A stretch of 6,200 nt of DNA from Planctomycetota bacterium (GTDB lineage: Bacteria; Planctomycetota; UBA11346). Each line of letters opens with the position of its first letter. Position 1 is the stretch's first letter. This document shows, piece by piece, positions 1 through 5,847 of the stretch. The notes beneath the pieces are model-generated. The model ran no database searches. It was not told the origin of the DNA and was given only the letters and a program-made list of their open reading frames with translations. The stretch is taken from the NCBI GenBank assembly GCA_024641365.1, contig JAHEDF010000247.1, positions 1-6,200 on the forward strand, given 5' to 3'. The translations under genes were made by a program, and so were the position numbers.

Positions 1-1438
1 GTAACAAACGAAAATCGCGGGCTTTCATGAGGCCATCTGCCGTAAAAATAATACGACAGTCATAGCGTTCTTCGAGCGCTGCTAATTCGCGGTGGCGAGC
101 ATTTAACACCGTGACAGCTAAGTCAGAAGGGACAACGACTTCTAAACGTAAGAGATTACGGGTTGTCAATGCCTGACGAATAGCGCGCATACAATCAATT
201 TCAAAACTTTCCGCTGTTTTAATTGAACCAGTACCAACGCAATAAGGACACTCACTAGAAGCTACTAATTTATGACTTGGTCGAGTTCGCTGACGGGTCA
301 TTTCAACTAACCCAAAACGCGACATGGATGCAATTTGGATTTTTGCTTTATCGGCAACCAAAGCTCGTCGCAGTGCCAATTGTACTAGTTTTTGGTGTTC
401 ACGCTCTTCCATGTCAATAAAATCAATAATTATCAGTCCACCTAAATCGCGTAATACCAATTGCTGGGCAATTATTTGCGCGGCCTCTAAATTAGTCATA
501 AGTGCGGTAGTTTCTACGTCACTGCTTTCCCGATTACGGGCACTATTGACGTCAATCGAAACAAGAGCCTCTGTTTGTTCGATAACTATCGTCCCGCCTG
601 AAGGCAATTGCACTTTCCGGTCATAAATAGTATCGACGCGTTCTTCGAGACCAAAAAAAGTAAAGAGTGGTAATTCTTCGCGATGCAATTGAATGCGGTC
701 ACATATTTCCGGCATGAAAACTTGCGCAAAAGCGCGCGCTTCATCATATAATTTTTCTTGATCAATAATAATTGCCTGTGCATCAGCACTCGCAACATCA
801 CGTAATGTGCGCACAACGACATCTGCTTCTTGATATAAACAGGCAGGAGCACGGACCCGCCCATTTAATGCTTCAATTTCTGCCCATAATTTTTTGAGGA
901 ATTCATAATCGAGTCTTATATCAGCTTCGCTCCGATCTGCGGAGGCAGTGCGAACAATAAATCCCATACCTGAAGGCGGTTCGAAACTTGCCAATAAAGC
1001 TTTCAGTCGTTTGCGAACAACTGGGTCTTCAATTCGTTTTGACACACCCTTGGCCTGTTCGCTATTCATCATGACCAAATAGCGGCCAGGAACAGAGACA
1101 TACATGCTAACGCATGGTCCTTTATCTTTGATCGCTTCCTTGGTGATCTGTACCATTAATTCTTGGCCAGGTTGCAGCACATTCTCAATACGCGCATTGC
1201 GACCTTTGTCGTGAATAATTTCATCTATATGAATAAAACCGTTTTTACCTGTACCTAAATCTAAAAATGCGGCATCCAAACTCGGTTCAACATTTGCAAC
1301 ACGTGCTTTATAAATGTTACCAAGATGTTGACCTTCGGTAAGGCGTTCGTGAATAAGGGCCTCTAAGCGGCCATTGCGAATGACGCCGACGCGCATTTCT
1401 TGCTCGTCGAGCACATTCATTAATATATGGGATCCCAT
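1..1438 (-). CDS. rng: Ribonuclease E/G family endoribonuclease (3' end outside window)
   Basis: Single-strand-specific endoribonuclease of the RNase E/G family, expected to act in the cytoplasm on mRNA decay and rRNA/tRNA processing. The frame is open without a break for 479 codons from ATG 1438 to the window edge, so the C-terminus is missing. Seen in the translation: an S1-like RNA-binding region at about residues 36-115 (GNIYKARV...GFIHIDEI); the 5'-monophosphate sensor motif GFIVRTA with R163/T164, equivalent to R169/T170 of E. coli RNase E; the DNase I-like catalytic motifs SIDVNS (D296, N298) and IIIDFIDM (D339), equivalent to D303, N305 and D346; and the zinc-link CPYC (C397, C400), equivalent to C404/C407. 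Active-site and zinc-link residues all sit at a constant offset of 7 from E. coli RNase E. The start at 1438 aligns MGSHILMNV with the usual family N-terminus, and an in-frame TAA lies 15 codons upstream; the Met at 1420 is less likely. No strong Shine-Dalgarno is visible, only a GGA. Whether it is of RNase G or RNase E type depends on the unseen C-terminal half, so the symbol is tentative. Confidence 0.93.
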   Translation of the reverse strand, partial: MGSHILMNVLDEQEMRVGVIRNGRLEALIHERLTEGQHLGNIYKARVANVEPSLDAAFLDLGTGKNGFIHIDEIIHDKGRNARIENVLQPGQELMVQITKEAIKDKGPCVSMYVSVPGRYLVMMNSEQAKGVSKRIEDPVVRKRLKALLASFEPPSGMGFIVRTASADRSEADIRLDYEFLKKLWAEIEALNGRVRAPACLYQEADVVVRTLRDVASADAQAIIIDQEKLYDEARAFAQVFMPEICDRIQLHREELPLFTFFGLEERVDTIYDRKVQLPSGGTIVIEQTEALVSIDVNSARNRESSDVETTALMTNLEAAQIIAQQLVLRDLGGLIIIDFIDMEEREHQKLVQLALRRALVADKAKIQIASMSRFGLVEMTRQRTRPSHKLVASSECPYCVGTGSIKTAESFEIDCMRAIRQALTTRNLLRLEVVVPSDLAVTVLNARHRELAALEERYDCRIIFTADGLMKARDFRLL

Positions 1439-1460
1439 GAAACATAATCCAGTCAAAGTG

Positions 1461-1511
1461 GCTGACCTGGACAATGCGCGATTTTATAAACGACGCGTTC
1501 AACAGGTCAGC
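1461..1511 (-). repeat. 9-bp perfect inverted repeat in the RNase gene leader
   Basis: The arm gctgacctg at 1461-1469 is exactly complementary to caggtcagc at 1503-1511. Inside it lies a second short pair, cgcg at 1477-1480 and cgcg at 1494-1497. Read as minus-strand RNA this gives a 9-bp stem, an internal loop of 5 and 7 nt, a 4-bp stem and a 13-nt A/U-rich loop, ending 22 bases before the RNase ATG. It could be a leader hairpin, or at DNA level two half-sites about four helical turns apart around the TATAAA box. In E. coli, RNase E autoregulates through structured 5' UTR elements, which makes a leader hairpin attractive; that link is inference only. Confidence 0.55.
1483..1510 (-). promoter_or_regulatory. 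Candidate sigma70-type promoter for the RNase gene
   Basis: On the minus strand, CTGACC (1510-1505, 4 of 6 matches to TTGACA) is followed after 16 bases by TATAAA (1488-1483, 5 of 6 matches to TATAAT). Transcription would begin near 1475, giving a leader of roughly 35-40 bases before ATG 1438. The -35 overlaps one arm of the inverted repeat and the -10 lies in its centre. If this promoter is used the full hairpin is not transcribed, so the promoter and RNA-hairpin readings compete. Sequence match only. Confidence 0.3.
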
Positions 1512-1764
1512 AGGGTGAGACCGCCAGCGCTCAACCAGATGCGGGAGCTGCTAGTGTGGTCAATTTGTGGGCGGAAGCGTAAAGAGGTTCTATTTTTTCT
1601 CAAGAGCGCATCATGCATTTTTCATCACAACTAGAGTTTTGATAGTCAGATAGCATGTTTTACCTGAGTATAAACTGTGCGGTTTACGTGGGCAGACTGA
1701 GTGTAGATACCCTTTTTCTCATCACTCTATGCTGGAAATTGGATGTGTGCATAGGGATTTAGCG

Positions 1765-1792
1765 GTGCAATTTGTCGTTATCTAAATTGCAC
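1765..1792 (-). repeat. Perfect 9-bp stem-loop just beyond the pilQ terminator
   Basis: gtgcaattt at 1765-1773 pairs exactly with aaattgcac at 1784-1792, with a 10-nt loop. It directly abuts the A/T tract of the neighbouring terminator. On the minus strand it comes after the terminator's T-run and has no T-run of its own (the next bases are cgctaaatccc), so it is not a second intrinsic terminator in that direction. On the plus strand it is followed by AAAAAA, so it does not terminate there either. It could be a protein-binding palindrome or a structure that pauses or protects read-through RNA; the role is unknown. Confidence 0.6.
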
Positions 1793-1826
1793 AAAAAACC
1801 ACTGGATATGTATTATCCAGTGGTTT
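1793..1826 (-). terminator. Rho-independent terminator of the pilNOPQ-like operon
   Basis: A perfect 13-bp stem: plus-strand aaaccactggata (1796-1808) and tatccagtggttt (1814-1826), with a 5-nt loop. On the minus strand the stem runs straight into TTTTTT (1798-1793), the classic intrinsic terminator form. It lies 28 bases after the secretin stop codon. On the plus strand the stem is followed only by TTT then GATATTG, so termination is mainly for the minus-strand operon. It separates the operon from the RNase E/G gene. Confidence 0.9.
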
Positions 1827-1854
1827 GATATTGTACCAATCTAGCGTCGTGGAA

Positions 1855-3504
1855 TTATTGGTCGCCCAAAGTAGGGCTAGGTGCTTCTTCGACTTTAGGA
1901 CGCAAATCTAAACCTGAGAGACGTTCACGTAATTTTAATTTAGCATCTTCATAATCACTCTTATCGGACGTTGGAATGATGCGAGGCGTGATGAAAATCG
2001 TGAGATTACGCTGCTCAATGCTTTCTCCACGTTTCTTAAATAACCAACCTAATCCTGGGAGCGATCCAAGTAATGGAACTTGTCGCGTTTCATCTCGGCT
2101 CTCATTTGTTAATATGCCGCCAATAACACCCGTCTTACCATCAGCAATCATGATAGTCGTCTTTAATTCCGTGCTATTTTTGGTTGGCAAATCAATAGCA
2201 GCAAAATCAGGTGAATTAGGAGATTGGCCGTTGGTAAATTGAACCAAGTTAACCTTATCATTTAAAGCTTCTAACTCGATTGAGACATAACCATCACTGG
2301 TTATATGTGGCGTTAAAGTGATTGTAATACCATCCTTAACCGGGCTCGAACTTGCTTCTTTCAAAGTAATTAATGAGCCACTACCATTTGGATTTTGCGT
2401 AATAGTTGTTTCGGCATAGTGAATTTCTCTGCCAATGCGAATACTCGCAACGCGATTATCGAGCGTAAGGAGTTGTGGTGCTTGCAATACTTCTGCACTA
2501 CTCAGCGTTGTTAGCGCTTCAAATGCAAAATTTGCACTAAAATTACCAGAACTACCTGGTGATGGTGACGTTGTGTTAAAATTCACACCACCGCCAAAAA
2601 TATCATTAAAAGGTGTGAATTGCGGTGCGACCTGACCAATTCCCTTAATATCAAAGGAGGTATTTATTGGGTCAAAACCAATTTTTTGTGCATCAGCATT
2701 TGAGAATTCTACAAATTTCATCTCTAACTGTACTTCGCGTGTACGGCCATCTAGCTCCATAATGAGTGAAGTTATGGCTGCCAATGCAACAGGGGTATCG
2801 GTAACTACCAAACTATTTGAAGGTGCATCAACAATTACCTTACCATCTTTACTTAACACACTGGTAACAACCGTCGCGAGCTCTTTTGCTGTACTGTAGT
2901 TAAGGTGATAGATTTTTGTCCGTAGATCTTTTTCTAATTTATCCTGAGACACCACGCGAATAATTTGGTATTCTTGTTCAATCCAAGCATAGCCAGTTGC
3001 GCGAACAATAACATCCAATGCTTCACGCCATGGTACACCATTTAATGTCATGGTCAGGCGCCTATTCGCATCAATATCATCACTAATAACAATATTTACG
3101 TTGGCTTGGCGCGCTAAGGCTTCGAGCACTACCGTGAGACGTGCATCTTGGAATTCCATGCGCACTTTTGGTGGTCGCGTTAATTGCCACACGCGATCAC
3201 TCTTTTTCTCAACCACTAAATCATAGCGAGCCGCTATTTGCTCAACAGCTTCTTGCCAAGTGACATTAACCAAGCGCAATGTAATGCGTGGTTGCTCGGT
3301 CTCATTACAAACAATGTTCACGCCGGACCGTCGACTGATCCATTGTAGCACCGTTTCCAGTGGCTTGTCACTGGTTTCTAGCGTAATGAGCTGAGTAGAA
3401 TCAACCGGTCCAGCGGCCACAGCATCAGCAGCAAACACGACATTGCCGTGCGCTCCGATGGACAGTGCCGCTAAACTTGAAATCACGAGATGGCGCAGAT
3501 GCAT
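1855..3504 (-). CDS. pilQ: PilQ/GspD-family outer-membrane secretin
   Basis: Forms the multimeric outer-membrane channel of a type IV pilus, DNA-uptake or type II-like machine. The protein has 549 residues. Domains seen: signal peptide at 1-27 (hydrophobic VISSLAALSIGA, AxA-like end VFAADA); a first STN-like domain at about 37-108; a second at about 113-186 with the same VNIV and W-x-EA pattern; a secretin N1-type domain at about 196-252 (KIYHLNYSTAKELA... SLVVTDTP); a Gly/Ser/Asn-rich stretch at 303-325; and the C-terminal secretin domain at about 330-509 with VPLLGSLPGLGWLF (476-489) and LTIFITPRII (501-510). A charged tail at 515-549 may be the site for a pilotin or partner. No N-terminal AMIN domain is visible, and the protein is shorter than proteobacterial PilQ. 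Start ATG 3504 lies 11 bases after the PilP-like stop, with only a weak GAG ribosome binding site, so translation may rely on coupling. It is the last gene of the operon. The choice between PilQ and GspD rests on the PilN/O/P neighbours; the secretin assignment itself is very sure. Confidence 0.95.
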   Translation of the reverse strand: MHLRHLVISSLAALSIGAHGNVVFAADAVAAGPVDSTQLITLETSDKPLETVLQWISRRSGVNIVCNETEQPRITLRLVNVTWQEAVEQIAARYDLVVEKKSDRVWQLTRPPKVRMEFQDARLTVVLEALARQANVNIVISDDIDANRRLTMTLNGVPWREALDVIVRATGYAWIEQEYQIIRVVSQDKLEKDLRTKIYHLNYSTAKELATVVTSVLSKDGKVIVDAPSNSLVVTDTPVALAAITSLIMELDGRTREVQLEMKFVEFSNADAQKIGFDPINTSFDIKGIGQVAPQFTPFNDIFGGGVNFNTTSPSPGSSGNFSANFAFEALTTLSSAEVLQAPQLLTLDNRVASIRIGREIHYAETTITQNPNGSGSLITLKEASSSPVKDGITITLTPHITSDGYVSIELEALNDKVNLVQFTNGQSPNSPDFAAIDLPTKNSTELKTTIMIADGKTGVIGGILTNESRDETRQVPLLGSLPGLGWLFKKRGESIEQRNLTIFITPRIIPTSDKSDYEDAKLKLRERLSGLDLRPKVEEAPSPTLGDQ

Positions 3505-3515
3505 AATCAGGCTCG

Positions 3516-4277
3516 CTATTTGGATTGCCCAGGTTTTTTCGCAACCACTTCTTCACCAACATAACGTTGGAACTCAAAGCGGCGGCGATTGTAATGGAAA
3601 AGAAAGTCCACCCGGTTGGTGTCAATATTAATGATAACGCAGTCTTTGACTCGTTCGTTAATGGCACGTGCTCTCGGCTCGCCGCGAATTACCGCTAAGC
3701 TACCAGCAGGAGACCACAGGATACCCTCAACTCTCAGTCCAAGTTCATCGAATTTCTGTTGTGCCTCTTCAAAGATTTTAGCTTCTTCAGCTTGTGCGCG
3801 ATATCGTTTCATTTTTTCAGTTATCTGGGCAATAGTTGAATCATCCCCTACGCGTGGCTGTAATCGCTTTAAATCTGCTTCAGTCGTTTTGAGCGCATCG
3901 TCCCATTTGCGTTCAAAAATAAATCCCTCGACACGACTGAGTTCGCGTTTTGCCCATTCGCGCAATGCTTCAATTTCATCTATTCCAGGTCCACGTAACC
4001 CTGGATCCGAACCCTTATTAACTAAATCACTACCAAGCTTACTCTCAAGTAAGGCTTCTAAATCATAAAATATATCATTGCGATTAAGCGGAGGGTCAAA
4101 TGTCCACTTTTCTTCCTCTGCTAATTGCGCCAATGGATTGTTATCATCTTTTTTTGCCTCGTTCTCAACTTTTGGTTTTGGCGCAGGCGCAACCACTGGT
4201 GCATCACCTGCATCTAGGCTAGCAAATGGTGAAATAAGCCCAAAGAGCAAAGCAGCTATCATTAATGAGTATTTCAT
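3516..4277 (-). CDS. Periplasmic PilP-like protein with a helical insert
   Basis: Probable periplasmic bridge between the PilN/PilO pair and the secretin. It has 253 residues. Seen: an N-terminal hydrophobic export signal (MKYSLMIAALLFGLISPFAS) with no lipobox cysteine; a Pro/Ala/Lys-rich linker at about 28-48; a segment TFDPPLNRNDIF (59-70) recalling the 'D-P-x-x-R-D-P-F' stretch of PilP and GspC proteins; a long charged helical region at about 98-180; and a C-terminal beta-rich region at about 181-240 (LRVEGILWSP... AVIRGEP... CVIINIDTNRVDFLF) with the strand order of PilP/GspC homology-region domains. Classical PilP is a shorter lipoprotein without the helical region, so this is a divergent relative. 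Its ATG overlaps the PilO-like stop as ATGA, with GAGG 7 bases upstream (4285-4288), so translation is probably coupled. Function is inferred from position and the C-terminal domain; an unrelated periplasmic helical protein is the alternative. Confidence 0.75.
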   Translation of the reverse strand: MKYSLMIAALLFGLISPFASLDAGDAPVVAPAPKPKVENEAKKDDNNPLAQLAEEEKWTFDPPLNRNDIFYDLEALLESKLGSDLVNKGSDPGLRGPGIDEIEALREWAKRELSRVEGFIFERKWDDALKTTEADLKRLQPRVGDDSTIAQITEKMKRYRAQAEEAKIFEEAQQKFDELGLRVEGILWSPAGSLAVIRGEPRARAINERVKDCVIINIDTNRVDFLFHYNRRRFEFQRYVGEEVVAKKPGQSK

Positions 4278-4966
4278 TGCGCTGCCTCACCACCTGGATT
4301 GTAGACATACGTAATAATATTCATTTTTACTTCATGCGGAGCTAAAGTAAGATTTTTTTCTTTGTCCGTACCAATTTTACCCGGTTTTAGCGAAAATGAA
4401 TTAACCAACATAAAACGTGGGTTTTTCTCAATCATATCAATATACTTAATAATGCCATTCAAATCGCCTGAAATTTCGGTTTGATAGGAAACTTGTTCCG
4501 GCGCTTTATTCGCAGAACGAGCTGCACGAGCGGCGGCAGGATTACCCGCATTTTCTATGATTTTTACTGACTTCACCTGAACCGTACCAATATCACTAGG
4601 TATATCACGAGCTAATTTTTCAATTAATTCACGCATTTCGGCTTTTTCAGATTCGAGTGGCAAGCGTTCACGACCTGTTTTAATTGCCGATTCAAGATTA
4701 GCTAATTCCTTTTTTGCCGGTTCGTACCGAGCAATAATAACATCCTTCGCCTGAATTTGCGTAATAAGAGTATTTATTTGTTCCCATTTATTACCCGGCA
4801 GATTGCGATGCATAAATCCTGGTAAACTATCATCAGGATCTGGACCCAGCTCTCCCATAGAACGATATATTAAAACACAGATTATAATGGCAACAATGGC
4901 AGGAACGCCAATAAGAACACCCAATTGTTGTTTTTTGTTTAAATCATTAAAACTGCGAACGGCCAT
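4274..4966 (-). CDS. pilO: PilO-like inner-membrane alignment protein
   Basis: Bitopic inner-membrane protein expected to pair with PilN and hold the pilus motor and secretin in line. From ATG 4966 it has 230 residues: a short cytoplasmic N-terminus (MAVRSFNDLNKKQQ), one membrane segment at about 15-34 (LGVLIGVPAIVAIIICVLIY), a coiled-coil at about 62-115 ending in the PilO-like RLPLESEKAEM, then a ferredoxin-like periplasmic domain with strands near 127-138 and a helix-strand unit VSYQTEISGDLNGIIKYIDM (159-178) followed by RFMLVNSFSLK. An Ala-rich loop, AAARAARSANKAPE, separates the first strands. An upstream in-frame ATG at 5014 is rejected as start because it overlaps pilN by 46 bases, whereas 4966 has GAGGA 7 bases upstream. 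It follows pilN after 2 bases and overlaps the next gene by 4. Sequence identity to proteobacterial PilO is probably low; the call rests on architecture and order. Confidence 0.85.
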   Translation of the reverse strand: MAVRSFNDLNKKQQLGVLIGVPAIVAIIICVLIYRSMGELGPDPDDSLPGFMHRNLPGNKWEQINTLITQIQAKDVIIARYEPAKKELANLESAIKTGRERLPLESEKAEMRELIEKLARDIPSDIGTVQVKSVKIIENAGNPAAARAARSANKAPEQVSYQTEISGDLNGIIKYIDMIEKNPRFMLVNSFSLKPGKIGTDKEKNLTLAPHEVKMNIITYVYNPGGEAAQ

Positions 4967-4968
4967 GA

Positions 4969-5658
4969 TTATTTCCTCGCCGTCTGTTCTTGGACCACTT
5001 TGATACGGGACCAATCTAATTGCCCTTCAATAATAACGCGATTAATATTAGAATTCATACGAGGTACGTCACCACGGTAGGAATCTACCGGTTTACCTTC
5101 AAAGCCATTATCTTTCCAGAATGGACTGGTATTTATCGTTTCAAAAAAAGATTTTATATAGTCACCAGCAAGTGGTCGTTCATTACCCATTAGTTTATAT
5201 CGCCAGTTCACTTTAAATGCGACTTGTGAACCTTGAGATGGATCTCGCCTAATGCCAGGAACTGCCGCGGCTTCACTCACACTTAATTCTTGGCAGCGCA
5301 CATCAAAACCCTGCACGGTAAAAGGTCCATTCAACAAGGTTACAAATTCGTCAAAGGTGCGGGCCCAATATACTTTTTGTAACATCAATCCTACAATTTG
5401 TTTGTAACGGTCCTTGGCTTCTTGAATTTTAGCCTCAATTTTTAAGACCTCATCGGCTTTAATTGTTTTCTCCGCCAGTTCAGTCGTCTTGTCAGTAATG
5501 AGGCGATCTGCATTAGGAATACGAACTAAAATTATATAGAGCCATAGCAGTAGCAAAACGAGACACGATCCGCCACCAGCAACAACGCTCATGAACATCG
5601 GACTGACACCACCTTGGCGTCGACGTAGTTCGGGTGGTAAGAGATTGATAAGAATCAT
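4969..5658 (-). CDS. pilN: PilN-like inner-membrane alignment protein
   Basis: Bitopic inner-membrane partner of PilO. In known systems the PilN N-terminus binds PilM in the cytoplasm. The 229-residue protein opens with MILINLLPPELRRR, the hallmark INLLP motif for PilM binding, followed by a membrane segment at about 24-46 (VVAGGGSCLVLLLLWLYIIL), a coiled-coil at about 52-92 (Glu/Lys/Asp-rich heptad-like), and a periplasmic ferredoxin-like domain whose strands appear near 113-127 (FTVQGFDVRCQELSV), 145-156 (QVAFKVNWRYKL) and 206-214 (NRVIIEGQL). Start ATG 5658 has AGGTG 8 bases upstream. It is the first gene of the tight four-gene block, with pilO beginning 2 bases after its stop. The presence of the INLLP motif implies that a PilM-type protein exists elsewhere in the genome. 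Confidence 0.9.
   Translation of the reverse strand: MILINLLPPELRRRQGGVSPMFMSVVAGGGSCLVLLLLWLYIILVRIPNADRLITDKTTELAEKTIKADEVLKIEAKIQEAKDRYKQIVGLMLQKVYWARTFDEFVTLLNGPFTVQGFDVRCQELSVSEAAAVPGIRRDPSQGSQVAFKVNWRYKLMGNERPLAGDYIKSFFETINTSPFWKDNGFEGKPVDSYRGDVPRMNSNINRVIIEGQLDWSRIKVVQEQTARK
4974..4978 (-). promoter_or_regulatory. Ribosome binding site that sets the pilO start
   Basis: GAGGA on the minus strand, 7 bases upstream of ATG 4966 and lying inside the last codons of pilN. It fixes the start at 4966 rather than the longer in-frame ATG at 5014, and its position within pilN points to coupled translation. Confidence 0.75.
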
Positions 5659-5666
5659 GGAGCATT

Positions 5667-5671
5667 CACCT
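5667..5671 (-). promoter_or_regulatory. Ribosome binding site of pilN
   Basis: AGGTG on the minus strand, 8 bases before ATG 5658. It supports that ATG, which also yields the expected MILINLLP beginning of PilN proteins. Confidence 0.65.
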
Positions 5672-5720
5672 GATGGCTAGCGCCGAAGCACAACTGCCCA
5701 CTTCTGGAGGTCAGTGAAAA

Positions 5721-5726
5721 GTTATA
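5721..5726 (-). promoter_or_regulatory. Weak candidate -10 box ahead of pilN
   Basis: TATAAC on the minus strand (5 of 6 matches to TATAAT), about 62 bases before the pilN ATG. No acceptable -35 hexamer is seen 16-18 bases upstream. A 7-mer, gatcata on the plus strand, occurs twice nearby (5727-5733 and 5751-5757, 24 bases apart) and could be an activator or repressor site, or chance. The operon may instead be transcribed from upstream of the TPR gene, since no terminator was seen in the 189-base gap. Confidence 0.2.
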
Positions 5727-5805
5727 GATCATACAATATGTTTTCATGCTGATCATAGACTTGAACACTGTCTGCTCCTGGATCTGGGAGTCCACTGGGG
5801 ACCAT
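5722..5805 (-). CDS. Possible 27-residue small ORF between the TPR gene and pilN
   Basis: ATG 5805 to TAA 5722 reads MVPSGLPDPGADS followed by VQVYDQHENILYDL. An in-frame TAA lies five codons upstream of the ATG, so it is not the end of a longer intact frame. It starts 42 bases after the TPR gene stop. The second half has the look of a beta-strand protein end (V-x-V-Y-D...ILYD), so it could be a remnant of a lost gene, a real small protein or chance. There is no clear Shine-Dalgarno. The family was not recognised. Confidence 0.2.
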   Translation of the reverse strand: MVPSGLPDPGADSVQVYDQHENILYDL

Positions 5806-5847
5806 ATGCTCAGTAACTTAGGCTGTCAAAGGCCAGCTACCGAATCG

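Larger units (their letters stand above)
1439..1764. other. Gene-free leader/intergenic stretch upstream of the RNase gene
   Basis: About 326 bases without a convincing gene on either strand, between the start of the RNase E/G gene and the stem-loops behind the secretin. Short open frames here (for example 1374-1634 on plus and 1317-1502 on minus) run partly over the RNase gene in other frames and have no recognisable protein. The stretch should contain the promoter and 5' leader of the RNase gene. Apart from the inverted repeat and TATAAA box listed separately, I saw a possible -10-like TATACT on the minus strand near 1670 without a matching -35. No tRNA, rRNA or coding signal was recognised. 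Confidence 0.6.

Noticed and set aside
586..1502. Short minus-strand open frames at 586-864 and 1317-1502 that could suggest a broken RNase gene
   Set aside because: The RNase frame was followed codon by codon from 1438 to position 2 without a stop or shift; these short frames are out-of-frame shadows.
1439..1854. Search for tRNA, CRISPR, insertion sequence or toxin-antitoxin gene in the largest gap
   Set aside because: No tRNA-like TTCGA arm in a cloverleaf setting, no direct repeat array, no terminal repeats and no credible small gene were seen.
2653..2669. Strong Shine-Dalgarno-like aaaggagg on the plus strand followed by a TTG
   Set aside because: It is antisense inside the secretin gene, and the frame from the TTG stops after about 31 codons with no recognisable protein.
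3616..4068. 150-codon plus-strand open frame
   Set aside because: It is antisense to the PilP-like gene, Ser-rich with no recognisable domain, and has no ribosome binding site; the minus-strand gene explains the region.
4967..5014. Longer pilO start at ATG 5014
   Set aside because: It would add 16 residues of unlike composition (MVPYQSGPRTDGEEII), overlaps pilN by 46 bases, and lacks the good ribosome binding site that ATG 4966 has.
5781..5796. Near-palindrome gatctgggag/ctcctggatc region
   Set aside because: The sequence ctcctggatctgggag is self-complementary only with G-T pairs and has no loop, and no T-run follows, so it is not a terminator or a convincing operator.
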